A stretch of DNA of 64,000 nt. Origin: Flavonifractor hominis. GTDB taxonomy: Bacteria > Bacillota > Clostridia > Oscillospirales > Oscillospiraceae. Positions 41,832 to 51,082 of the stretch are shown piece by piece. The DNA is taken from NCBI RefSeq assembly GCF_040095835.1, contig NZ_JBBMFT010000009.1, forward strand, positions 1-64,000, given 5' to 3'. How positions within the stretch are numbered: the first letter of the stretch is position 1; every line of letters begins with the position of its first letter. The notes beneath the pieces were generated by a model. That model was given only the letters and a program-made list of their open reading frames with translations, was not told the DNA's origin and searched no databases. The translations under genes and the position numbers were made by a program.

Positions 41832-42680
41832 ATGGGATATAACCGAGTGGAATCCAAGCGCCTGGCGCGCCAGGCCATACGGGGCGTGAGCCCCCACCCG
41901 ATGCTGGTCACGCTGGTGTATGTGCTGCTGACCGGTGTGCTTTCCTATGTGATCGCCTATTTTGTCTCCAACCCGTTTAACATGGCCTACCTCTATCTGC
42001 TGGACGGGGTGTACGCCCCGGAGCAGATCTATCGGACCATCTTTACCCCCGGCCGGGTGGGCCTGTTCCTGCTGATGGAGATCCTGCTGACCCTGTACCA
42101 GTGGGTGATGGCCTTCGGCTACACCTCCTACGCCCTGCGCCTGGCCCGGGGGGAGGGCCCCGGCTTCCGTAACCTGCTGGACGGCTTCGCGGTGCTGGGC
42201 CGGTCCATCCTGGTGAGCCTGCTGGTGTGGCTGTTCACCGTCCTGTGGTCCCTGCTGGGCATGATCCCCTATGTGCTCCTGGTGATGCTGGGCGTGCTGC
42301 TGAACAGCTTTTTCCCGGTGGTCCTGGGCATCATCGTGCTGGTGGTGTGGGTCGTGGTGGTCTCCTACCGCTACCGGCTGAGCCTCTACTTCGCCCTGGA
42401 CAATCCCCAGATGGGGGCTCTGGAGACGCTGCGGCAGAGCAAGCTGGCCATGCAGGGCTGCAAGCGGATCCTGTTTGTGCAGGACCTGTCCTTCCTGGGA
42501 TGGGAGATCCTCTCCATATTCACCCTGGGCATCCTGGGCCTGTGGGTGATCCCCTACGCGAGCGCCGCCGACGCCAACTTCTACGACTGGATGGTCCACG
42601 GCTCCTTCACCACCCCCGGCGGGTATGAGAGCCAGTATGGCCAGGACCCCTTCCGCAAGGACGACCTTTCCGATTACTGA
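41832..42680 (+). CDS. DUF975 family membrane protein
   Basis: A 282-residue integral membrane protein. Hydrophobic segments lie near 25-45 (MLVTLVYVLLTGVLSYVIAYF), 75-100, 120-150 (SILVSLLVWLFTVLWSLLGMIPYVLLVMLG) and 155-175, with a last one near 230-250 (LGWEILSIFTLGILGLWVIPY). The short N-terminal motif RVESKRLARQAIRG is typical of the family. Function unknown. It is 76 bp after the telA-like gene with no terminator with a T-run in between. Confidence 0.8.
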   Translation: MGYNRVESKRLARQAIRGVSPHPMLVTLVYVLLTGVLSYVIAYFVSNPFNMAYLYLLDGVYAPEQIYRTIFTPGRVGLFLLMEILLTLYQWVMAFGYTSYALRLARGEGPGFRNLLDGFAVLGRSILVSLLVWLFTVLWSLLGMIPYVLLVMLGVLLNSFFPVVLGIIVLVVWVVVVSYRYRLSLYFALDNPQMGALETLRQSKLAMQGCKRILFVQDLSFLGWEILSIFTLGILGLWVIPYASAADANFYDWMVHGSFTTPGGYESQYGQDPFRKDDLSDY

Positions 42681-42691
42681 GTCAAACCCAT

Positions 42692-42730
42692 AAAACGCGG
42701 GCCCCGGAGTAATTCCGGGGCCCGCGTTTT
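42692..42730. terminator. Bidirectional terminator at the end of the V-ATPase operon
   Basis: A perfect 17-bp stem (42692-42708 with 42714-42730), 5-nt loop, AAAA and TTTT ends, between the converging DUF975 gene and the V-ATPase operon. Confidence 0.88.
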
Positions 42731-42731
42731 G

Positions 42732-43349
42732 TTATGCCTTGTTCCGGCTGGTCACCCGCTTGATGACCTTCAGCCGGGCGAATTCCTCCCGCTCCTTTTC
42801 CTCCAGCGCGTCAGTGATGAAGCGCACGGTGCCGTCCAGGTCGGGGATGACGATGTTCTGCAGGGCGTTGGCCCGCTTCTGGGTCTTGCGGATGGCGTCG
42901 GCCAGGCGGTAGATGGAGGTCTCCACCTCGGCCAGCCGGCGGGTCAGCTCCTTGACCTTGTAGAACTTCAGGTAGCACTCGTCCAGGGCGGAGGAGGTCT
43001 CCGCCAGGCCGTATTCCGGCCGGGGGGGCGGGGACTGGCCGGGGATGCGGGGCAGCTCCACCCCCATGACGGAGCGGTAGCGGATCTCCAGCGAGTCGTC
43101 CACCTCCACCGCCTCGGCAATGCGGTCGCAGATGCCCAGGCGGATGTTGGCCGCCTGGAGGGCGGCGTAGGCGTCGGTAAAGACGGTGTCGATCTGTTCC
43201 TGCAGCTGCTTGGCGGTGTCCATCATGCCCATCAGCTCCCGGATGAGGATGTTGCGCTTGCGGTCCATCAGCTCGTAGCCGGTCTGGGCCAGCGCCCGGG
43301 AGCGCTTGGCGGCGATCAGGTTGCCCTTGGTGGGCAGCAGGTTGGCCAT
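42732..43349 (-). CDS. atpD: V-type ATP synthase/ATPase subunit D
   Basis: A 205-residue long antiparallel coiled-coil protein, the central rotor shaft. The family opening is LLPTKGNLIAAKRSRALAQTGYELMDRKRNILIRELM. Helices at both ends and a middle beta part with VMGVELPRI follow. It is the last gene of the operon, 31 bases after subunit B. Confidence 0.93.
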   Translation of the reverse strand: MANLLPTKGNLIAAKRSRALAQTGYELMDRKRNILIRELMGMMDTAKQLQEQIDTVFTDAYAALQAANIRLGICDRIAEAVEVDDSLEIRYRSVMGVELPRIPGQSPPPRPEYGLAETSSALDECYLKFYKVKELTRRLAEVETSIYRLADAIRKTQKRANALQNIVIPDLDGTVRFITDALEEKEREEFARLKVIKRVTSRNKA

Positions 43350-43380
43350 GGCTCTTCAGCTCCTTTCCCGCCGGGCCGGC

Positions 43381-44787
43381 TCAGGCCTGCTTGTGGTGGA
43401 ACAGGTCCTTCCAGGCCCCCTCCACATAGTGGGCGTCGATGGTCTTGGCGTCGATGCGGTCCAGCTCCGACTTGGGCAGCATGCTCAGCAGCTTCCAGCC
43501 CAGCTCCAGCGTGTCCTGGATGGTGCGGTTCTCCACCAGACTCTGGTTGATGAAGCGGCTTTCAAAGGCGTTGCCGAAGGCCAGGTACTGTTTGTCCAGC
43601 TCACCCAGCTCGTCCTCGCCGATGACGCTGGCCAGGCTGCGGGCGTCCTGCACCTTGGAGTAGGAGGCGAACAGCTGGTTGGACACGTCGTAGTGGTCGG
43701 CCCGGGTGAAGCCCTCGCCGATGCCGTCCTTCATCAGGCGGGACAGGGAGGGGAGGATGGCGATGGGGGGATAGATGCCCTTCTGCTCCAGGTCCCGGTC
43801 CAGCACGATCTGACCCTCGGTGATGTAGCCGGTCAGGTCGGGGATGGGGTGGGTGATGTCGTCGTTGGGCATGGTGAGCACCGGCACCTGGGTAACCGAG
43901 CCGCTGCGGCCGTGGATCATGCCGGCCCGCTCGTAGAGGGAGGCCAGGTCGGAGTACAGGTAGGCGGGGAAGCCCTTGCGGGAGGGGATCTCACCCTTGG
44001 AGGAGGAGAACTCGCGCAGGGCCTCGCAGTAGGAGGTCATGTCGGTGAGGACCACCAGCACGTGGTAGCCGTGCTCGAAGGCCAGAAACTCCGCCGCCGT
44101 CAGGGCGCAGCGGGGGGTGAGGATGCGCTCGATGATGGGGTCGGAGGCCAGGTTGAGGAACATGGTGACCCGGCTGAGGGCGCCCGCCTCCTCAAAGGAG
44201 CGGCGGAAGAACTCCGCGGTGTCGTTCTTGACGCCCATGGCGGCAAAGACGATGGCGAACTCGCCGTCCTGATCGGGGACCTTGGCCTGGCGCACGATCT
44301 GGGCGGCCAGCTCGTTGTGCTTCATGCCCGAGCCGGAGAAGATGGGCAGCTTCTGCCCCCGGATGAGGGTGGAGCAGCCGTCGATGGCGGAGATGCCGGT
44401 GTAGATGCAGCTGCGGGGGTATTTGCGGGAGACGGGGTTGATGGCCGAGCCGTTGATGTCCCGCCGCTCCTCGGGGTAGATCTGCCCCAGCCCGTCGATG
44501 GGGCGGCCCGCCCCGTCGAACACCCGGCCCAGCATCTCCTTGGACAGGGCGATGTCCATGGACTTGCCGGTGAAGTGGGTGCTGGCGTTTTCCAGGGAGA
44601 TGCCCCGGGTGCCCTCAAAGACCTGCAGGACCACCCGGTCCCCGTCGATGAGGATGACCCGCCCGTAGCGGCGCTCGCCGCTGTCCAGGGTGATCTCGGC
44701 CATCTCGTCGAAGGCCACGTCCTTGACCCCCTCCAGGGCGATGAGGGAGCCGGAGAGCTCCGAAAGGCCGATGTATTCCAGTCTCAT
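43381..44787 (-). CDS. atpB: V-type ATP synthase/ATPase subunit B
   Basis: A 468-residue regulatory (non-catalytic) subunit of the V1 hexamer. The P-loop is degenerate (PIFSGSGMKHNELAAQIVRQA), as expected for B. GRVFDGAGRPIDGL is at about 88-101, and SRLMKDGIGEGFTRADH and the rest are conserved. Length matches the family. It is preceded by AGGTGAATCAC and lies 28 bases after subunit A. Confidence 0.95.
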   Translation of the reverse strand: MRLEYIGLSELSGSLIALEGVKDVAFDEMAEITLDSGERRYGRVILIDGDRVVLQVFEGTRGISLENASTHFTGKSMDIALSKEMLGRVFDGAGRPIDGLGQIYPEERRDINGSAINPVSRKYPRSCIYTGISAIDGCSTLIRGQKLPIFSGSGMKHNELAAQIVRQAKVPDQDGEFAIVFAAMGVKNDTAEFFRRSFEEAGALSRVTMFLNLASDPIIERILTPRCALTAAEFLAFEHGYHVLVVLTDMTSYCEALREFSSSKGEIPSRKGFPAYLYSDLASLYERAGMIHGRSGSVTQVPVLTMPNDDITHPIPDLTGYITEGQIVLDRDLEQKGIYPPIAILPSLSRLMKDGIGEGFTRADHYDVSNQLFASYSKVQDARSLASVIGEDELGELDKQYLAFGNAFESRFINQSLVENRTIQDTLELGWKLLSMLPKSELDRIDAKTIDAHYVEGAWKDLFHHKQA

Positions 44788-44815
44788 GTCTGTGATTCAC
44801 CTCGCTGCGCGCGCA

Positions 44816-46585
44816 TTACCGGTTGGCCTCGTTGACCTGGCGCAGAGCTGCGTCGATGGCCTGGTCGTAAGCGGCGAATTTCTCCTGTTGGTCGTTGGGG
44901 ACCTCGTATTTCATCTTGGCCAGGGACTCGAAAATGCCGGTGGCCTTCAGCTGGGACAGGGGGATGGCCCGGGAGACGATGTCCTTGGCCCCGGCGTAGA
45001 GCTTGAGGATGAGCTGCATCATCTTCAGCTGCTTGTCCAGAGGCACGTAGGTGTCGATGGCGTGGTAGGCGTTCTGCTGCAGAAAGCCCACCCGGATGAG
45101 CTTGGCGGTCTCGATGATGAGCTTTTGATCCTCGGGCAGCACGTCGGCGCCGATGAGCTTGACGATCTCCATCAGCTCCGACTCCTTGAGCAGCAGGTGG
45201 GAGAGCTGGTGCCGGGCGGGGACGAATTCCGGCCCCACGTGCTCGTCGTACCAGGGGCGCAGGTCGTCGGCGTACTCGGAATAGGAGGTCAGCCAGTTGA
45301 TAGAGGGGAAGTGGCGGGCGTAGGCCAGGGCACGGTCCAGGCCCCAGAAGGTGCGCACATAGCGCTTGGTGTTCTGGGTGACCGGCTCGGAAAAGTCGCC
45401 GCCCTGGGGGGACACCGCGCCGATGACGGTGACCGAGCCCTCCTTGCCCTCCAGGGTGCGGACGTAGCCCGCCCGCTCGTAGAACTCCGCCAGCCGGGAG
45501 GCCAGATAGGCGGGGAAGCCCTCCTCGGCGGGCATCTCCTCCAGCCGGCCGGAGATCTCACGCAGGGCCTCGGCCCAGCGGGAGGTGGAGTCGGCCATGA
45601 GGGCCACGTGGTAGCCCATGTCCCGGTAATATTCCGCAATGGTCATGCCGGTGTACACCGACGCCTCGCGGGCGGCCACCGGCATGTTGGAGGTGTTGGC
45701 GATGAGGATAGTCCGGTTCATCAGCGGCTGCTGGCTCTTGGGGTCCAGCAGCTCGGAGAACTCCTCCAGGGCCTGGGTCATCTCGTTGCCGCGCTCGCCG
45801 CAGCCCAGGTAGACGATGATGTCCGCGTCCGACCACTTGGCCAGCTGGTGCTGGGTCATGGTCTTGCCCGCGCCGAAGGGGCCGGGGATGGCGGCGGCGC
45901 CCCCCTTGCCGATGGGGAAGAGGGTGTCGATGATCCGCTGGCCGGTGACCAGGGGCCGGTCGATGGGCAGGCGCTCGGCCATGGGCCGGGCGGTGCGGAT
46001 GGGCCAGCGCTGGGCCAGCTTCAGGGTGTGGGTGCGGCCGTGGTCGTCGGTGAGCTCCACCAGCGGCTCGGTGACGGTGTGGGGCCCGGGCTGGGCCACC
46101 GCGGTGACCGAGCCGGACAGCCCGGCGGGGACCAGGCAGCGGTGGACGATCAGCGGGGTCTCCGGGCAGGAGGCGTACAGCGTGCCCGGGCTCACCCGGT
46201 CCCCCACCTTGACGTGGAGGGTGACCTCCCACTGCCTGGACTCGTCCAGGGAGGGCAGGTTCAGCCCCCGGCGGATGAAGGGACCGCTCAGGTCCTGGAC
46301 CACCTTCAGGGGGCGGGCGATGCCGTCGAAAATATTGGTCAGCAGGCCGGGGCCCAGGGTGATGGCCATGGGGGCTCCCTGGCTCACCACCGGCTGGCCG
46401 GGCTTGAGCCCGGCGGTGTCCTCATAGACCTGGACGGTGGCGGCGTCCCGGTCGACGCTGACCACCTCGCCGATCAGGCCCTCCTCGCCCACGTGGACCA
46501 TGTCCATCATGGCCAGGCCCCGGTCGCCGGTGACCTTGACCACCGGGCCGTTGATGCCGTGGATGGTATAGCGGGGTTGGTTCAT
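44816..46585 (-). CDS. atpA: V-type ATP synthase/ATPase catalytic subunit A
   Basis: A 589-residue catalytic subunit. The P-loop is GPFGAGKT at 235-242, followed by LGCGERGNEM with the catalytic Glu. The V-type-specific insertion (non-homologous region, about 115-190) is present. The start is uncertain: ATG 46585 gives the family-like beginning NQPRYTIHGINGPVVKV, with AAAGGA rather far upstream. ATG 46609 overlaps the stop of subunit E (ATGA) and would add eight residues. Confidence 0.95.
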   Translation of the reverse strand: MNQPRYTIHGINGPVVKVTGDRGLAMMDMVHVGEEGLIGEVVSVDRDAATVQVYEDTAGLKPGQPVVSQGAPMAITLGPGLLTNIFDGIARPLKVVQDLSGPFIRRGLNLPSLDESRQWEVTLHVKVGDRVSPGTLYASCPETPLIVHRCLVPAGLSGSVTAVAQPGPHTVTEPLVELTDDHGRTHTLKLAQRWPIRTARPMAERLPIDRPLVTGQRIIDTLFPIGKGGAAAIPGPFGAGKTMTQHQLAKWSDADIIVYLGCGERGNEMTQALEEFSELLDPKSQQPLMNRTILIANTSNMPVAAREASVYTGMTIAEYYRDMGYHVALMADSTSRWAEALREISGRLEEMPAEEGFPAYLASRLAEFYERAGYVRTLEGKEGSVTVIGAVSPQGGDFSEPVTQNTKRYVRTFWGLDRALAYARHFPSINWLTSYSEYADDLRPWYDEHVGPEFVPARHQLSHLLLKESELMEIVKLIGADVLPEDQKLIIETAKLIRVGFLQQNAYHAIDTYVPLDKQLKMMQLILKLYAGAKDIVSRAIPLSQLKATGIFESLAKMKYEVPNDQQEKFAAYDQAIDAALRQVNEANR

Positions 46586-46605
46586 CGTAGTGGCGCCATC
46601 CTTTC

Positions 46606-47211
46606 TCATTCGTCGGACAGAGACAGCCCGAACAGTTCTGCAAAATGGCCGGACAGGTCGCCGGCGGCGCTGTCAAAGGAGGAGTCCACCCGCAGGCCCA
46701 GGGCGTGGGATTCGGCGATGAGCCCGCCCATGCGGAACTCCCCCTCCCGGAAGTGCAGCGGCACCCCCGGCGCGGCGGCCGACAGGGCCGCCTGATACCC
46801 CATGTCGTCGGGGCGGAGGGTGACCAGCACGTCCTGGGCCCCCTCCAGCTGCTCCAGCGCCTGGCGCAGCAGTTCCTCCAGCCGCCGGCCGTAGGCCGGG
46901 GTGCGGGTGAAGGCGGCGATCTTGGCCCGCACCAGGGCAAAGACCTCCTGGGCCATCTCGCTGCGGCGCAGGTAGAGGGCCTTCTTGTTCTCCAGCATGT
47001 GGCGGGAGACCGTGCGGCCCGCCTCGGCCTGGATGCGGGAGACCTCCTCGTGAATGTATTCGTAGGCGTCCTTGAGGGCCTCGCTCTCCGCCTCCTGGAA
47101 CCGCTGGTCCCGGCGGCGGCGCACCTCCTCCATGGCCCGCTTGCTCTCGGCGGAGGCCTCCGCCAGGATCTTGGCGGTGAAGCGGTCCAGTTTCTGGTTC
47201 ATATCAGGCAT
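46606..47211 (-). CDS. atpE: V-type ATP synthase/ATPase subunit E
   Basis: A 201-residue peripheral stalk subunit. The N-terminal half is a long charged coiled coil (KILAEASAESKRAMEEVRRRRDQRFQEAES). The C-terminal half is globular (VTLRPDDMG; LIAESHALGLRVDSSFDS), which binds the top of the V1 head. GGAGG precedes ATG 47211. It would pair with the G/H-like coil encoded first in this operon. Confidence 0.88.
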   Translation of the reverse strand: MPDMNQKLDRFTAKILAEASAESKRAMEEVRRRRDQRFQEAESEALKDAYEYIHEEVSRIQAEAGRTVSRHMLENKKALYLRRSEMAQEVFALVRAKIAAFTRTPAYGRRLEELLRQALEQLEGAQDVLVTLRPDDMGYQAALSAAAPGVPLHFREGEFRMGGLIAESHALGLRVDSSFDSAAGDLSGHFAELFGLSLSDE

Positions 47212-47233
47212 GGTAAACCTCCCTGCCGGGCCA

Positions 47234-47542
47234 TCAGAGCTTGATGCCGATGGCCTCGCGGATATAGCGTGTGATGGAGTCGGGCGCCCGGCCGGCGCTG
47301 TGCCGGTCGGGGATCTCCACCACCAGGGGCCGTTTGCCGGTAAGCTTCAGCGGGGCGATGACGTCCCGGCACAGGCCGGCCAGATGTTCCGTGATGAGCA
47401 GCACGGCGATCTCCGGGTCGTCGGCGGCGGTTTGGATGGCGGCGCGGGCCAGCGCCTCCTCCCGGACCACCACGCCCTCGATCCCCGCCAGGCGCAGCCC
47501 CACCTGGGTGTCCGTGCTGTCGGTGATGACAAAGTATTTCAT
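47234..47542 (-). CDS. atpF: V-type ATP synthase/ATPase subunit F
   Basis: A 102-residue rotor-associated subunit. The Rossmann-like fold is shown by KYFVITDSTDTQVGLRLAGIEG, EIAVLLITEHLAG and RPLVVEIPDRH. ATG 47542 has GAGG at six bases; a further in-frame start 12 bases upstream has no better site. Confidence 0.9.
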   Translation of the reverse strand: MKYFVITDSTDTQVGLRLAGIEGVVVREEALARAAIQTAADDPEIAVLLITEHLAGLCRDVIAPLKLTGKRPLVVEIPDRHSAGRAPDSITRYIREAIGIKL

Positions 47543-47593
47543 AGATAGCCTCACAGTCCTTCCGCCCCGGCGGAAGTCAGATGGAACGGCGGA

Positions 47594-48019
47594 TCACACG
47601 AACAGCAGCAGCAGGGCCACGATCAGGCCGTACAGGGCCACGCCTTCGGCCAGGCCCACGAAGATCAGGGCCTTACCGAAGGCCTTGTCGTTCTCCGAGA
47701 TGGCGCCCAGGGCGGCCGAGGCGGAGGAGGCCACGGCGATGCCGCCGCCGATGCCGCTCAGGCCCACGGCCAGGGCGGCGCCCACGTACTTGAGGCCCTC
47801 GGCGATGCCGCCGGCGGCCGCGGCGGCCTCAGCCCCGGCAGCGGAGGCGCTGCCGCCGATGCCCACCACGCTGGCCAGCACCAGGAAGGCGAAGAAGGAG
47901 GCGATGTTGGCCCCCAGGGCGCGCTTGGCCTTGCGGCCGGTGTACTTGCGGATGCCGATGAGGAACAGGGGGGAGAAGACCGCAAAGGCGGCGAACAGCA
48001 GGACGATGAATTTCAGCAT
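47594..48019 (-). CDS. atpK: V-type ATP synthase/ATPase subunit K (proteolipid c-ring)
   Basis: A 141-residue membrane protein with about four hydrophobic segments. The last two form the classic hairpin: VGAALAVGLSGIGGGIAVASSASAALG, then LIFVGLAEGVALYGLIVALLLLFV with the ion-binding Glu125. The first pair (residues 1-60) lacks a carboxylate and has a positive loop (RKYTGRKAKR). If the first pair is retained, the ring has one carboxylate per four helices. No Ser/Thr follows the Glu, so a sodium site cannot be claimed. GGAGGTC precedes ATG 48019. Confidence 0.88.
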   Translation of the reverse strand: MLKFIVLLFAAFAVFSPLFLIGIRKYTGRKAKRALGANIASFFAFLVLASVVGIGGSASAAGAEAAAAAGGIAEGLKYVGAALAVGLSGIGGGIAVASSASAALGAISENDKAFGKALIFVGLAEGVALYGLIVALLLLFV

Positions 48020-48043
48020 GATTGATTGACCTCCTCAGGTTGT

Positions 48044-49993
48044 TCAGTTGATGCGGGTGGCATAGTCGATCTTTTTGGGGGTAAAGGGGATGCCGCCGTC
48101 GTCGTAGAAGCGGCCGAAGAGCTCGTAAAATTCCAGACGGAGTACCTGGATGCCCACCAGCAGGCCCTCAAAGCCCATGACGAAGGCGTTGCCCAGCACC
48201 AGGATGAGGATGCCCACCGGGCCGCCCACGCCGCCGGCCAGCTCGGCCAGCATGTGGACCACCAGCATCAGGCCCACGTGGGTGATGGCGTAGGCGCCCA
48301 CGCGCATGAAGGACAGGGTGTTGGTCAGGTAGCTCAGCAGGGTTTCAAACAGCTCGAACACGCCGGTGCCCAGCACCTCGCCGGGGGAGAAGCGCTTCCA
48401 GTCCGGATCGCCGGCCAGCAGGTGGGACAGCGGCTCCCGCAGGAGCATGAGCACCAGGGGCAGGATCAGCACCGGCAGCACGTAGGCCGGCACGAAGAGG
48501 TTGACGCCGAAGGCCAGGGTGGCCACCGCGGCAAAGAGCAGCCCGGCGTAAAAGACGATGCCGGCCACGCCGTTGGGCCCGAAGAGGATCTTTTCGTAAT
48601 TTTTCTGCCGGATGCCGTTGAGGATGTTGATGACCATCACCAGCAGCAGCATGAACACGCCCAGGCAGATGGACATCACCAGCAGCAGCAGCACGTTGCT
48701 CACCACGCCCAGCCCGGCAAAGGTGGTCTCCTCCATGATCTTGAACCCGGGCAGCAGCTCTTCAAAGCCGAAGACCGAGCCGTAGACGCACCCGAACAGC
48801 GCGCCGGACAGGCCGCAGCAGGTGATGATGCCGCCCAGCCACATGCGCTTCCACCGGGAGAGCACCAGCCCGATGAGGGCCAGGCACAGCCCCTGGCCCA
48901 GATCGCCGAACATGATGCCGAAGAACAGGCAGTAGGTGAGGGCCATGAAGAGGGAGGGGTCCTTCTCGTTGTAGGCGGGCAGGCCGTACATCTCCAGGAA
49001 GGGCTGGAACACCCGGCCCAGGAAGGAGTTTTTCAGCTTGGTGGGGGGCTTGACGTGGTGTACGTCGTCGGCGGTGTCGGCCACGCAGGAGAGGTTGGGG
49101 AAGCCGGCCAGCTTGCCCTCGATCTCGGGCAGGTCGGCCGCCGGGACCCAGCCGGTGAGGTAGAAGGTCCCCCGGCTGCGGCAGGCGTACCGCCGCAGGT
49201 CGCAGCACTCGCTGTGCCAGCGCAGGCAGGAGTAGGCCGAGAGGATCTTCTCCCGCTCCTGCTCCCGCAGGGCGTTGGCCTGTTCCTCCAGCTGGGCCAG
49301 GGCGGCGCGGGTCTCGCTGGCCTGGGCCTCCAGCTGGGCGATGGCGGTGTCCACCGTGCCGTGGGGCGGGTCCTCCAGGCGGATGCGGTGGAAGTGCAGG
49401 GAGTTGAGCAGGGAGTCCACCTTGTGGTGGGCGTCCTTGGTGGTGAAGTAGACCCCGTAGACCCGGCGGGAGCCCACCATGGTGGGCACGAAGAAGAGGT
49501 CCTCCTCGTCGTTGAAGGTCTCACGGAAGCTGTCGTAGGTCTCCCGGGGGAGATAGCCGTAGCGGAAGCGGGCGTAATCCATGCCCATCAGCTCGTCCAG
49601 GCTGACGTTGAGGCCGCGCAGGTTTTGCAGCCGCTCCTTGGTGCCGTGGATCTCGTCGGCCTTGTGCTCCAGCTCCTCCCGCCGGGCGGAGAGCTGGCTG
49701 ACGCGCTGGGACAGCCCGTCGAAATAGGCGCTGAGCTGTTCGCTCTGGGTGTCTGGGTCAAAGGGGGCGTATGCCAGGGGGATACCCGCCTCATCGGCCA
49801 CCTCCACCGAGCGGTGGAGAAGGGCGCGGTAGGGGTTTTCCGGCTCCAGGGGGCGCAGGCCCTTGACGCTCTTGAGCAGGGTTATGGCCTGTTCCGGGTG
49901 AAACTCCTGATCGATGACGCAGGCGCGGACCACATCGTCGAACCGCTCCAGCGGGCCGGCGATGGTCAGCAGCTTCATCGGGACAACGGACAT
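48044..49993 (-). CDS. atpI: V-type ATP synthase/ATPase subunit I
   Basis: A 649-residue stator subunit (a-type). Its soluble N-terminal half (about 1-345) has long coiled coils (RVSQLSARREELEHKADEIHGTKERLQNL). The C-terminal membrane half has seven to eight helices, with FFGIMFGDLGQGL near 365 and ETLLSYLTNTLSFMRVGAYAITHVGL carrying the conserved Arg for proton or sodium transfer. AAGGAG precedes ATG 49993. Complete. Confidence 0.93.
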   Translation of the reverse strand: MSVVPMKLLTIAGPLERFDDVVRACVIDQEFHPEQAITLLKSVKGLRPLEPENPYRALLHRSVEVADEAGIPLAYAPFDPDTQSEQLSAYFDGLSQRVSQLSARREELEHKADEIHGTKERLQNLRGLNVSLDELMGMDYARFRYGYLPRETYDSFRETFNDEEDLFFVPTMVGSRRVYGVYFTTKDAHHKVDSLLNSLHFHRIRLEDPPHGTVDTAIAQLEAQASETRAALAQLEEQANALREQEREKILSAYSCLRWHSECCDLRRYACRSRGTFYLTGWVPAADLPEIEGKLAGFPNLSCVADTADDVHHVKPPTKLKNSFLGRVFQPFLEMYGLPAYNEKDPSLFMALTYCLFFGIMFGDLGQGLCLALIGLVLSRWKRMWLGGIITCCGLSGALFGCVYGSVFGFEELLPGFKIMEETTFAGLGVVSNVLLLLVMSICLGVFMLLLVMVINILNGIRQKNYEKILFGPNGVAGIVFYAGLLFAAVATLAFGVNLFVPAYVLPVLILPLVLMLLREPLSHLLAGDPDWKRFSPGEVLGTGVFELFETLLSYLTNTLSFMRVGAYAITHVGLMLVVHMLAELAGGVGGPVGILILVLGNAFVMGFEGLLVGIQVLRLEFYELFGRFYDDGGIPFTPKKIDYATRIN

Positions 49994-50026
49994 CGCGGTA
50001 GCTCCTTCCTCAGATGGACGGCGGGG

Positions 50027-51082
50027 TCATTCCCCCACCAGATCTGCAAATTCCTTGTTGTAGGGCACGCCGTACTTCACCGACTCGATCACGTTGACCA
50101 GCACCGAGGTCTCCAGATCCTTCAGCTCCAGATAGGCCATGGCGGTGTAGACCGACGGGGGCACGCTGGCCAGCTGGCGCTTGTTGAAGCGGTAGATGGC
50201 GCGCAGGTAGTATTCCTCCACCTCGTCCACATGCACGTTCTCGAAGCAGTCCCGGTAGGGGGAGTCCCGCAGCAGGGCGAACACCCCCTCGGCGCCGGGG
50301 GCGGCGCAGAGGCTGCGGGTGAACTCCGGATTGAGCCGGTAGTGGAAGGGGAAGAGGATGCGCAGGTAGGTGTCCGGCTCGGTCTGGGGGAAATAGGTCT
50401 TGAGCCGGAGCACGTGGATGATGTTCAACAGGTCGATCTGCTCCCCCAGGGCCCGCAGCAGGACCTTCTGAGTATGGCCCCGGTACTGCTGGCGGACGAT
50501 GCGGTAAAAGTAGGCGTAATAGGCCGTGCGCAGCAGGGCCTCGGTGAGGGTGTAGTCGGGCACCTCCCCCTCCCGGGCGGGGCGCAGCTGCTGGAGCACC
50601 GGGGCGTAGATGGTGTCCCGGGCGGCCTGGAGCAGCTGGTCGTAGCTGGTGCAGGCGGCGGTGGCGGCCTCGTCCAGCCGGCCGTGGAGCAGGATGGCGT
50701 GGGCCGGTGGGGCGGGGAGGGCGTATTTGCCCGACTTGAGCCGGCGCAGGGCGTTGAGGATGGCGGTGCGCTCGGCCGCGCGCACCCGGAACTGCATCAG
50801 GGGCTTGTCCGTGCGGGGGACGTAGTAGCACAGGCTCTGGTACTCCAGGCGCAACTCCTCCTGCAGGGCGGACTCCACCTCGATGCGCCCCACATACCCC
50901 CAGCTGCCCGGCGGGATAAGGGCCAGAGCACGGCTCCACCCCGGGTGCTGGCGCAGGTATTCCAGGATCTCCGCCTCATTGCGCAGCCCGGCCAGATGGG
51001 CAAAATCAGCCGCGCGCAGGCGTTTGCCGTACAGCGCGCGGACTTTGGCCGAGAGCGCCCCGTAGGTCATCTCCGCCCCCAT
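50027..51082 (-). CDS. atpC: V-type ATP synthase/ATPase subunit C
   Basis: A 351-residue, all-helical funnel subunit (V0D/AC39 family) linking rotor shaft and proteolipid ring. YGALSAKVRALYGKRL opens the protein. GEQIDLLNIIHVLRLKTYFPQTEPDTY is the conserved middle, and RAIYRFNKRQLASVPPSVYTAMAYLELKDLE the conserved end. ATG 51082 overlaps the previous stop (TGATG); ATG 51070 is the other candidate. Confidence 0.9.
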   Translation of the reverse strand: MGAEMTYGALSAKVRALYGKRLRAADFAHLAGLRNEAEILEYLRQHPGWSRALALIPPGSWGYVGRIEVESALQEELRLEYQSLCYYVPRTDKPLMQFRVRAAERTAILNALRRLKSGKYALPAPPAHAILLHGRLDEAATAACTSYDQLLQAARDTIYAPVLQQLRPAREGEVPDYTLTEALLRTAYYAYFYRIVRQQYRGHTQKVLLRALGEQIDLLNIIHVLRLKTYFPQTEPDTYLRILFPFHYRLNPEFTRSLCAAPGAEGVFALLRDSPYRDCFENVHVDEVEEYYLRAIYRFNKRQLASVPPSVYTAMAYLELKDLETSVLVNVIESVKYGVPYNKEFADLVGE

